From the NCBI GenBank assembly GCA_030604345.1, contig JAUVWB010000127.1:1-5714 (forward strand): a stretch of 5,714 bases of DNA, in the 5' to 3' direction. Shown piece by piece: positions 1 to 5,545 of the stretch (its first letter is position 1; each line of letters begins with the position of its first letter). This DNA is from Desulfofustis sp. GTDB lineage: Bacteria; Desulfobacterota; Desulfobulbia; Desulfobulbales; Desulfocapsaceae. A model generated the notes under the pieces. It was not told the origin of the DNA. It did not search any database and saw nothing but the letters and a program-made list of their open reading frames with translations. The position numbers were made by a program, and so were the translations under genes.

Positions 1-793
1 CCCAGCGCTGCCACGTCGACATCAGGGTCAGCGGATCGTCGGGATTGGTGCGATACCCCATGGCGCCGCTCTCCGAGGAACCGTAGATCTCGATCATCGT
101 CTGCAGTCCCAGGCGCCTCAGGGTGCGGATGACCTCCGGCGGACAAGGTCCGGTGGAGGTGGTGCCGATGACTGAGGCGGGAAAGCGTTCCTTGGTTTTG
201 GCGCAGAGTTGCCAGATATGGGGGAAGCCGATCAGTGCGTCACCCGGCTCGAGGTCTCTCATGATTGCCGCCGGCCGCCTGAAACGCTGGTCGCTGCGTC
301 GTGCCTGCAATACCTTCGGGATGAGGATGGTATAGATGAAACCGTAAATATGGTGCGGCGGCACCAGGCCGATGACATGTCTGCTCCCCTGCAGCATTTC
401 TCCGAGATGCATGGCGTCCTGCTCGAGAAAATAAAAGTCGCGGACAATCAGTTTGGGTTCGCCGGTGCTGCCGGAGGTGGAGAAGGTAATGATGTTTGGC
501 CGGGAGTCGACCTGCTCCTGCAGGTAGCGCGCCCAGAGGTCGAGGGTCGGCAAACCGGCCAACTCGGTCGATTTTTCCCGGTCAAGGCCGAAGAAACCGG
601 CGACACGAACGGCTATGGCGGCTCGCTCTTCGGTGGTCACGGCCAAGATATCTGTGCCGAACGTGCTATCCGGCGACAGTTGCAGTTCATCGCCGAAGAC
701 ATCGGAGATTTTCCGGATTTTTTTGATCTCGCCAAAGACCAGGCCGCGGGTTACGACGAAAAAATCATCATAATCAAGAAAAAGCTGCTCCAT
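1..793 (-). CDS. AMP-forming adenylating enzyme (acyl-CoA synthetase-like), N-terminal part, cut by the window edge
   Basis: Enzymes of this superfamily activate a carboxylic acid with ATP to an acyl-adenylate and usually pass it to CoA or a carrier protein. The visible 264 codons carry the P-loop core motif TFSTSGSTGEPK (residues 103-114), a PPHHIYGF segment (145-152) in the place of the usual FHxxG motif, and YGSSESG (237-243), the adenine-binding YGxTE-type motif with Ser for Thr. The C-terminal domain with its catalytic lysine lies beyond the left edge. Only about 100 residues precede the P-loop, shorter than typical CoA ligases, and residues 30-92 look like a carrier-protein fold without its serine (see findings). 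The start is the ATG at 793, preceded by AAGGAG six bases upstream. The gene follows the GNAT gene on the same strand after 99 bp, probably in one operon. Family membership is firm; the substrate is unknown. Confidence 0.9.
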   Translation of the reverse strand, partial: MEQLFLDYDDFFVVTRGLVFGEIKKIRKISDVFGDELQLSPDSTFGTDILAVTTEERAAIAVRVAGFFGLDREKSTELAGLPTLDLWARYLQEQVDSRPNIITFSTSGSTGEPKLIVRDFYFLEQDAMHLGEMLQGSRHVIGLVPPHHIYGFIYTILIPKVLQARRSDQRFRRPAAIMRDLEPGDALIGFPHIWQLCAKTKERFPASVIGTTSTGPCPPEVIRTLRRLGLQTMIEIYGSSESGAMGYRTNPDDPLTLMSTWQRW

Positions 794-799
794 GACCGT

Positions 800-805
800 C
801 TCCTT
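800..805 (-). promoter_or_regulatory. Ribosome binding site of the adenylating enzyme
   Basis: On the minus strand AAGGAG stands six bases before the ATG at 793-791. It is the clearest Shine-Dalgarno sequence in the window and fixes that start. Confidence 0.8.
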
Positions 806-892
806 CTCAAGGCGTCTGAATTGAATAAAGAGGTTTAGAAGAGAGTGGACAAAGGGACAAGACGCGTGCCTGGTGTCGCCTTGACATCATGG

Positions 893-1945
893 TCACGATC
901 CGGCGGGGGACGGCAGTGATCGCCGATCGGCAATAATGAGACTCAGGAGGCTCTGGGCCTCCTCGGTGAACAGTTGGATCACGGTAAAATCCGGATCGCC
1001 GGCAACTTGTTGCAGCAACAAGCCGTCCTTGTCGAACCACAACGGCAGCAGACCGCCGAGAAAGTAGCCGGCAGAGCGAGCGGCCTCCACGGCCAGCGAA
1101 CTTCCCGGTTGCCACAGGGGCAGGATAAGCTGATACACATGGTGGCCCGGATGCTGTGCCTCCAGCCTTGCCAGGTATTCGCTCATGTCCGATCCCAGCT
1201 GCTCTATCGTGATTTTCAGCAGGTCCGCTTGGTCAACGAGTTGTATTGTCCCGTGTGTTTGCCGGTGCTCCGGCGCGCGATCAGAAGGGAAAGAGCGATC
1301 GAGCCGCCGCGCTGCGTAGAGGGAACGCAAGGTGTCGGCGTAGAAACGGGGAAGAAAGATCGTGTGCGGGCGGTCATGATAGACCATGAAGCCATCGAGC
1401 AGGGAGATGCGGCCGGCGGACCAGCCAGCTTCATGTTCCGGTCGGGGCGGCATGGCTTCAATCTCCAGGGCACAGGACAAACTCCTAAATTTGTGGGCCA
1501 TTTTCTGGGTGATCTGGTGATCGGTGACACTCTGACCAAACATGACGTCGAGCCCGAGATACTCCGGCGGATGCAGGTGAATCCTCTCAGCCATGCGCAT
1601 GGCCAGAGTTGTCTTACGATATGCCGGGTGGACGAGCCAGGAGCCGCCTTCCATGATCCTCCGTCCGGGCGGGTTACGAAAGATACCGTAAAGGCCGATG
1701 ATGTCACCTTTGTCGGTCCGTCCCACGACCTGGTGCTGTTCTGCTCCGGAATTGAGCCGCACCAATGCTTCGGGATCATAGACTGCATCGATGGGAAACA
1801 TCTCGCCGTACACGGTATAGTAAAGGCGAGCGACGCCCACGGCATCATCCGGCTGAAAATCGTCGACCGTGTACTTTTGGCCGGGTTCAACGGTATACGG
1901 TGCATTCCGCAGTGCCGCCAAACAGGCCTCTCTGGCAGTTTTCAT
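893..1945 (-). CDS. GNAT-family acetyltransferase-like protein with two GNAT-like halves
   Basis: About 350 residues, roughly twice a single GNAT domain. The first half contains the strand-turn-helix that normally binds acetyl-CoA: GSWLVHPAYRKTTLAMRMAE (residues 101-120). The VHPxYR part fits the family, but the following RxxGxG/A loop reads RKTTLA, without glycines. The second half (roughly residues 235-330) has HHVYQLILPLW, then AARSAGYFLGGLLPLWFDKD, then GLLLQQV. I associate this pattern with degenerate second GNAT domains, where a residue pair before a 'GYFxGGLLP' turn closes the fold. No signal peptide or membrane segment is seen, so it is probably cytosolic. Start: the ATG at 1945 is preferred. 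In-frame GTG codons at 1960 and 1969 would add 5 or 8 residues, and none of the three has a strong ribosome binding site. It lies upstream of the adenylating enzyme in the same direction. The acceptor substrate cannot be told; it could be a non-catalytic ligand-binding GNAT. Confidence 0.8.
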   Translation of the reverse strand: MKTAREACLAALRNAPYTVEPGQKYTVDDFQPDDAVGVARLYYTVYGEMFPIDAVYDPEALVRLNSGAEQHQVVGRTDKGDIIGLYGIFRNPPGRRIMEGGSWLVHPAYRKTTLAMRMAERIHLHPPEYLGLDVMFGQSVTDHQITQKMAHKFRSLSCALEIEAMPPRPEHEAGWSAGRISLLDGFMVYHDRPHTIFLPRFYADTLRSLYAARRLDRSFPSDRAPEHRQTHGTIQLVDQADLLKITIEQLGSDMSEYLARLEAQHPGHHVYQLILPLWQPGSSLAVEAARSAGYFLGGLLPLWFDKDGLLLQQVAGDPDFTVIQLFTEEAQSLLSLIIADRRSLPSPAGS

Positions 1946-2080
1946 CGTGACATTACCCACATCCCCCACATCTTTCGGCTGCCTTGAAAATGAGTATGAC
2001 CGTTCAGCGCAGAGGTTGGACGGAACGATTCAGGGACAAGACGGCCGTTCATCATTTTCACCGGTTGCCGCAAACGATAA

Positions 2081-2100
2081 GCGATAGTATTTCATATCGC
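2081..2100. promoter_or_regulatory. Candidate operator: inverted repeat across the -10 and spacer
   Basis: GCGATA (2081-2086) and TATCGC (2095-2100) are perfect 6-bp inverted arms around an 8-bp centre. The repeat covers the -10 hexamer and much of the -35/-10 spacer of the minus-strand promoter, where a dimeric repressor would block polymerase. The symmetry and position are seen directly; the operator role is inferred. No regulator gene lies in the window. Confidence 0.45.
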
Positions 2101-2112
2101 GGGGTTAGTCAA
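2084..2112 (-). promoter_or_regulatory. sigma70-type promoter for the GNAT-adenylating enzyme unit
   Basis: Reading the minus strand, TTGACT (2112-2107, 5/6 match to TTGACA) is followed after exactly 17 bases by TACTAT (2089-2084, 4/6 match to TATAAT). Transcription would begin near 2077, leaving an untranslated leader of about 130 bases before the ATG at 1945. It is the best-matching promoter in the window and points at the GNAT gene. Confidence 0.65.
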
Positions 2113-2252
2113 GCGGTGGCACCGGCTTATGGGTGGTCGTAGCCGTGGTCTTTGTCAGAGAGTGATGGGGTCCTGCCGAAGAACAGGGATAACCATTGTT
2201 GAACGGCAGAAGCCGCCCTCTTTTTCGTATGAACGCGACGTTCCGGGTGATA

Positions 2253-2281
2253 TTCCCATCTCAAAGAGAGTTTGCTATAGT
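2253..2281 (+). promoter_or_regulatory. Possible sigma70-type promoter for the MFS gene
   Basis: TTCCCA (2253-2258, 4/6 match) is separated by 17 bases from TATAGT (2276-2281, 5/6 match). Transcription would start near 2288 and give an untranslated leader of about 205 bases before the GTG at 2495. The -35 match is weak, so this is tentative. Confidence 0.35.
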
Positions 2282-2398
2282 CGTGTCGGTAGGAGAAAAA
2301 CATCGGCTCCAGGCCCCGTCGGTCCAGGCGGTTGGCAAGGACGTGACCGGGAGTACACCGGCAGGAACCGTCAGGGCGTTATGCGCGAGAACAAAACA

Positions 2399-2410
2399 AC
2401 CGGTACCGGT
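2399..2410. repeat. 12-bp perfect palindrome in the MFS leader
   Basis: ACCGGTACCGGT is its own reverse complement and also two tandem copies of ACCGGT. It lies about 85 bases before the MFS start and downstream of the proposed promoter, so it could be an operator or an RNA hairpin. It may also be chance in GC-rich DNA. Confidence 0.35.
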
Positions 2411-2481
2411 CGGCAATCTGCATCAGTACCGCTTGCTTTACGGTGAGAGCTGTTTACCTAACGGCATCCGACGTTTTTTAT

Positions 2482-2486
2482 GGGAG
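2482..2486 (+). promoter_or_regulatory. Ribosome binding site that decides a GTG start for the MFS gene
   Basis: GGGAG lies eight bases before the GTG at 2495. The in-frame ATG at 2480, five codons upstream, overlaps this element and is itself preceded by a T-run with no Shine-Dalgarno sequence. The GTG is therefore the better start. Confidence 0.65.
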
Positions 2487-2494
2487 AAAACCCT

Positions 2495-3724
2495 GTGAGT
2501 AAAATCGAGCGACAGCCCGAAGATGGCGATCCGTCCACCAGAACCGTTGCCAGTCTCCTCCGTTCCCGAAAGTTTTTGTGTCTGATGGGCGCCGCTTTTG
2601 TGGCGTATGCGAATATCTCGGTGTTCTTTGGGTTTTATGATCACCTTCAGACCACAGCCATCGATCCTGACGATTTCGGCTTGCTGATCGGAGTCTTGGC
2701 CGCGACTGCACTGGTGCTGCGACCAGTGATCAGTCCGTTTTTTCATGTCGGCAATGCCCGGTCGCTGCTCTTTATCGGGACGTTTCTGGCTGCTGGTTCG
2801 CTTGCCGCCTATTCACAGGCAGACGGATTCTGGGGCCTCCTGGTGGTCCGGGTGTTCCACGGCATTTCCTTTGCGGTGGTCGGTACCGCCCTGATGACGC
2901 TTGTCGTCGACGCCATTCCCCCGGACCGCAGTGCCCAGTTTTTTGGGTATATCTCGGTGATGACACTCATTCCGAACACCCTGGTGCCGCCTTTTCTGCC
3001 CTTTCTCGAAGCCCTGTTGGGCGGCTTCAATAATGTTCTTCTGGCCTTCGCCGCACTGACCTTGCTCATGTTTCCCTTGGTCTGGGCAGTGGAGGGATCG
3101 GGGGCACGCCACGACAGCAGTGGGCCGGCGCGTCGTTTGCTGCTCGGTGAGATTTGGGAAAATCTCCAAAATCCGCGGATAGTGATACTTCTTCTGGCGA
3201 TGCTGCTGCTGTATTGTGGCCATGCGCTGATCTTTTTCTTTCTCGACGGCTACGGGAAATCCATCGGTATAGCTTTTACCGGGCTTTTCCTCACCCTATC
3301 CACGCTCGGTGAGATCGCGGTGCGGGTAATTGCCGGATCGGTCTTCGATCGGGTCGACAAAGCCCGGCTGGCCATCTGGATTATGGCTGGCTTGTCTCTG
3401 TGCTACCTGGTTTTGGCCTATCTGCCCGGGAACTTCTTGTTCTTGGCACTCGGGCTGTTCTTTGGTCTGGGCTGGGGGATTGCCATGCCGGTCTTCAACA
3501 GCCTGCTCTTTGAGGGATCGCCTCAGCGCTTCCGGGCGTTCAACATCAACCTGGGCACCCAGATGTTTCAGGCCGGCTTTTTTCTCGGGCCGATTCTCGG
3601 CGCACCGATCGCAGCACAGTGGGGGTACTCGACGATCTATCAGCTTTGCGCTGCCTTGAGCGTCATGGCGGTGGTCCTGATGACGGTAATGAAGACCGTG
3701 CCACAACCTCATGGCGGCACCTGA
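2495..3724 (+). CDS. Major facilitator superfamily (MFS) transporter, probably an exporter
   Basis: A 409-residue inner-membrane protein with about 12 hydrophobic helices: six between residues 27 and 200, a charged cytoplasmic loop at about 200-228, and six more to residue 400. This is the usual MFS size and two-half layout. RVFHGISFAVVGTA (119-132) resembles the RxxxGxxxA motif of helix 4. The cytoplasmic loop after helix 2, normally GxxxDRxGRR, reads SPFFHVGNAR (80-89) and lacks the aspartate. The equivalent loop of the second half, AGSVFDRVDKAR (280-291), keeps the DR pair. The N-terminal tail of about 25 residues is hydrophilic. It is transcribed divergently from the GNAT-adenylating enzyme unit and convergently with the receiver-LpxC gene. 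The closest general resemblance is to proton-driven sugar or drug efflux permeases; the substrate cannot be read from the sequence. A start at the ATG at 2480 would add five residues. Confidence 0.9.
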   Translation: MSKIERQPEDGDPSTRTVASLLRSRKFLCLMGAAFVAYANISVFFGFYDHLQTTAIDPDDFGLLIGVLAATALVLRPVISPFFHVGNARSLLFIGTFLAAGSLAAYSQADGFWGLLVVRVFHGISFAVVGTALMTLVVDAIPPDRSAQFFGYISVMTLIPNTLVPPFLPFLEALLGGFNNVLLAFAALTLLMFPLVWAVEGSGARHDSSGPARRLLLGEIWENLQNPRIVILLLAMLLLYCGHALIFFFLDGYGKSIGIAFTGLFLTLSTLGEIAVRVIAGSVFDRVDKARLAIWIMAGLSLCYLVLAYLPGNFLFLALGLFFGLGWGIAMPVFNSLLFEGSPQRFRAFNINLGTQMFQAGFFLGPILGAPIAAQWGYSTIYQLCAALSVMAVVLMTVMKTVPQPHGGT

Positions 3725-3766
3725 CCGACAGCGCCGCCGGCTATGATCAGGCGGCGTCCCTGTCGG
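3725..3766. terminator. Intergenic stem-loop between convergent genes, possible bidirectional terminator
   Basis: The arms CCGACAGCGCCGCC (3725-3738) and GGCGGCG plus CTGTCGG (3750-3756, 3760-3766) pair over 14 base pairs. There is one 3-base bulge (TCC, 3757-3759) and an 11-base loop. The left arm starts directly after the MFS stop codon, and the structure ends 11 bases from the LpxC stop. No T-run follows on either strand, so it is not a classic intrinsic terminator. It may act as a Rho-assisted stop or an mRNA-stabilising hairpin. Confidence 0.6.
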
Positions 3767-3777
3767 TGCAGCAGCGG

Positions 3778-5103
3778 CTATTCGGGGCTGCCCTGAAGCG
3801 CCCAGTAGATGTGTTCCACCAGGGCATGGTTGAAGCCGTGCGAGGTCATGTTGGCGATGATCCGTCCGCGGATGGGGTAGCCGAGCAGGGAGAGATCACC
3901 GATCAGGTCCAGCACCTTGTGCCGGACGAATTCGTCGACAAAGCGGAGCTCGGTATTGATGACCTTTCCCTCGTGCATGATGATGTGGGAATTGAGATAA
4001 CCGGCGCCGACCTTGCCCAGCTTCTGGGCCATTTCGATATTCTCGAAGGTGTTGAAGGAGCGGGCCGGGGCAATCTCCTCGGCAAAGGAGTCCTTCTCCG
4101 GGTTGAACAGATAGGTCTGTTCACCGATGGGAAGGGGATAGTCGACCCGCATGGAGATCTCAAAGCCGTCGAACGGCTCCGCGTAGAGGTGTTTCTCCGC
4201 CTTGTCCCGGTTACCCACCCCAAAGGTCCGGCGGATGACCGCCATCCGGGTGGGCGCCGCCTGCTCCTCCGTGCCGGCCTGCTTGACCAGGTCACAGAAA
4301 TCCTTTGCCGAGCCGTCCACGTTGGGGACCTCGTCGCCGACTTTGATCAGCACATTGGTGATGCCGTACATGGCGATGACGGCCAGCAGGTGCTCGACAG
4401 TGCGCACCTGCTGGCGGCCGTTCACCAGCGTCGTTGAGTTGGCCGAGAAGGCGTTGGTGGAGACGGTCTGAGAAAAATCCTTCAGTGAGGTGATGTGGCC
4501 GCGAATCGTCTGTCCATCCAGGGTTTGAAAGACGACTCCGGCGTCGGTCTCGAGGGGGCTGAGGATGATTCCCGTTTTTCTCCCGCTGAGAAGCCCGATG
4601 CCGTTGAGAACGATATTTTCTTTGAGAGTGCGCTGCGGGGTGGCGGAATCAACCAACTCCACCATTCCGGGCGGCAGGAGCCGGTCGGCCTTGATGATTT
4701 CGAGTCGAGTGTCGGGAGTCACGATGTCGCCGCTCTCATGTGATTGCCGGTTGAGGGCGGTTTTGACCTTATCCAGCACGACGTCGAGATCCAACGGTTT
4801 CTCCATGAAGTCGGAGGCACCGGTTTTCAGGGCGGCGACGGCCGTCTCGATGCCGGCATGTCCGCTCATCATGATGATGGGTAATTCGGGAAGCCGGTCA
4901 TGGAGGCGTTTGAGGAGTTGCAGCCCATCCGTGCCAGGCAGCCAGATATCGAGCATCACCAATGCCGGCTCCATGGTGTCGAGCTGCTGCCAGAAGCTCT
5001 CCGCATCGGAAAAGGCAACGGCATGGTACCCCTCGTCCTTGAGTATGCCGGCAACAGTGGAACAGATGAGCGGTTGATCGTCTACGATACAAATGGGGTT
5101 CAT
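3778..5103 (-). CDS. lpxC: Response-regulator receiver fused to UDP-3-O-acyl-N-acetylglucosamine deacetylase (LpxC)
   Basis: LpxC is the cytosolic zinc enzyme that removes the acetyl group from UDP-3-O-acyl-GlcNAc, the committed step of lipid A synthesis. Of 441 residues, about 155-441 are a complete LpxC. Zinc ligands are H238 (in TVEHL), H395 and D399 (in FVRHKVLD). E237, K396 and H422 match the other E. coli catalytic residues, and VDGSA (262-266) is present. S349 replaces the usual Thr of the RTF motif. Residues 1-120 form a full receiver domain: acidic D8 and D9, phospho-acceptor D52 in MLDIWLPG, S80, and K102 in MEKPL, most like NtrC/NtrX receivers. A linker of about 35 residues joins them. 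E. coli LpxC is about 305 residues and has no such domain. Start: the ATG at 5103 is chosen because the ATGs at 5142 and 5112 lack ribosome binding sites, and 5142 lies inside a likely operator just after the -10; the longest form would have 454 residues. Convergent with the MFS gene. Confidence 0.93.
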   Translation of the reverse strand: MNPICIVDDQPLICSTVAGILKDEGYHAVAFSDAESFWQQLDTMEPALVMLDIWLPGTDGLQLLKRLHDRLPELPIIMMSGHAGIETAVAALKTGASDFMEKPLDLDVVLDKVKTALNRQSHESGDIVTPDTRLEIIKADRLLPPGMVELVDSATPQRTLKENIVLNGIGLLSGRKTGIILSPLETDAGVVFQTLDGQTIRGHITSLKDFSQTVSTNAFSANSTTLVNGRQQVRTVEHLLAVIAMYGITNVLIKVGDEVPNVDGSAKDFCDLVKQAGTEEQAAPTRMAVIRRTFGVGNRDKAEKHLYAEPFDGFEISMRVDYPLPIGEQTYLFNPEKDSFAEEIAPARSFNTFENIEMAQKLGKVGAGYLNSHIIMHEGKVINTELRFVDEFVRHKVLDLIGDLSLLGYPIRGRIIANMTSHGFNHALVEHIYWALQGSPE

Positions 5104-5134
5104 GGCATCCATCGTTGGTGGGATTGTTGGGCGG

Positions 5135-5155
5135 ATGAACATATCAAATGTTCAT
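5135..5155. promoter_or_regulatory. Candidate operator: 8-bp perfect inverted repeat upstream of receiver-lpxC
   Basis: ATGAACAT (5135-5142) and ATGTTCAT (5148-5155) are perfect inverted arms around the 5-bp centre ATCAA. It overlaps the end of the putative -10 (5154-5159) and covers the expected transcription start, a typical repressor position. It also contains the upstream ATG at 5142, which argues that translation begins further in. The symmetry is seen directly; the regulatory role is inferred. Confidence 0.5.
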
Positions 5156-5159
5156 GATA
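5154..5159 (-). promoter_or_regulatory. Possible -10 element of the receiver-lpxC promoter
   Basis: TATCAT on the minus strand matches TATAAT at five of six positions. No good -35 hexamer is found 16-18 bases upstream (TGGAAT at 17). Transcription would begin near 5147, leaving a leader of about 45 bases to the ATG at 5103. Confidence 0.35.
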
Positions 5160-5329
5160 CCTGAAATGCCGCCACTATTCCATGTCCTTTGTCGCCGCCG
5201 GTGAAAACAAGTTTTCTTGTCGAATGGCCCGTTTCCATTTGAAGAGGACGCACGTGCTGAGCTGCGGTTGTCGGGGTGGTACCGAGCAAGCGGGGAATGG
5301 GCAAAGAGAGCGTGCAGGGAAGTCAGTGG

Positions 5330-5358
5330 TTGCCAGATTGTGTACCAGGTGTTAGATG
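5330..5358 (+). promoter_or_regulatory. Weak candidate promoter for the aminotransferase gene
   Basis: TTGCCA (5330-5335, 5/6 match) lies 17 bases before TAGATG (5353-5358, 3/6 match). If used, it would give a leader of about 180 bases containing the stem-loops described nearby. The -10 is poor, so this is only a candidate. Confidence 0.25.
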
Positions 5359-5455
5359 TCCAGAAAAATACGAGCATCTTCTCGAAATAATTGATAGAGG
5401 GCATATCGGAAGAGGTGGCAACCCCTTTCCCCCGGCGTGGTTATCCGGGAACTGA

Positions 5456-5491
5456 GGGTGTAGGTCTCAGGGATGCGGGCCGGAGACACCC
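5456..5491 (+). repeat. Bulged stem-loop in the aminotransferase leader
   Basis: GGGTGT (5456-5461) plus CTC (5466-5468) pair perfectly with GAGACACCC (5483-5491), giving nine base pairs interrupted by a 4-base bulge (AGGT) and closed by a 14-base loop. The stem ends one base before the GGAG (5493-5496) that would serve the mini-ORF at 5506, so it could influence translation. No T-run follows, so it is not a terminator of the usual kind. Confidence 0.4.
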
Positions 5492-5505
5492 TGGAGAAAT
5501 CAGCC

Positions 5506-5535
5506 ATGGCAAAGAACGCAAAGCGAAGTGTGTGA
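5506..5535 (+). CDS. Possible 9-codon leader peptide MAKNAKRSV
   Basis: ATG at 5506 with GGAG nine bases upstream and a stop at 5533-5535. Its last base is the first base of the next mini-ORF's ATG (TGATG overlap). It is too short to support from sequence alone. The well-placed ribosome binding site is the only reason to list it, since the aminotransferase start itself has none that is good. Confidence 0.2.
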   Translation: MAKNAKRSV

Positions 5536-5545
5536 TGAGCGCCTT

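Larger units (their letters stand above)
2113..2494. other. Non-coding upstream and leader region of the MFS gene
   Basis: This 382-base stretch lies between the GNAT promoter and the MFS start. I see no gene with recognisable domains. The short open frames here (for example plus-strand frames ending at 2446 and 2498) have unremarkable, low-complexity-like translations. It holds a possible promoter (2253-2281), a 12-bp palindrome (2399-2410) and a set of short complementary segments at 2173-2225. I do not recognise a known riboswitch. Confidence 0.6.
5160..5545. other. Non-coding region between divergent receiver-lpxC and aminotransferase genes
   Basis: This 386-base stretch has no convincing gene. 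A minus-strand open frame (5144-5404) has no recognisable domain and runs into the lpxC promoter. The region holds overlapping short inverted repeats around an ACAAG-TTTT-CTTGT hairpin (5207-5220), a weak plus-strand promoter (5330-5358), a CCCGG/CCGGG stem (5431-5449) and a longer bulged stem-loop (5456-5491). Two mini-ORFs follow just before the aminotransferase. Confidence 0.6.

Noticed and set aside
209..838. Plus-strand open frame (209 codons) at the left end
   Set aside because: It is opposite the adenylating enzyme, whose minus-strand frame carries the P-loop and YGSSESG motifs and a strong ribosome binding site.
974..1987. Long plus-strand open frame (337 codons) antisense to the GNAT gene
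   Set aside because: It mirrors the GNAT reading frame, has no recognisable domain, and its translation lacks the structure of a folded protein. The minus-strand frame has GNAT motifs and a good promoter.
2129..2446. Plus-strand open frame of 105 codons in the MFS upstream region
   Set aside because: Its translation is rich in Arg/Gly/Pro without hydrophobic core patterns, and it shares the region with other equally unconvincing frames.
2288..2494. Riboswitch in the long MFS leader
   Set aside because: I could not match it to the conserved cores of cobalamin, SAM, TPP, FMN or glycine riboswitches. The length alone is not evidence.
3619..4437. Plus-strand open frame (272 codons) antisense to receiver-lpxC
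   Set aside because: It starts within the MFS gene and runs across the convergent hairpin into the opposite strand of lpxC, whose frame has all catalytic motifs.
5144..5404. Minus-strand open frame of 86 codons upstream of lpxC
   Set aside because: No domain, no ribosome binding site, and it ends within the lpxC promoter/operator region.
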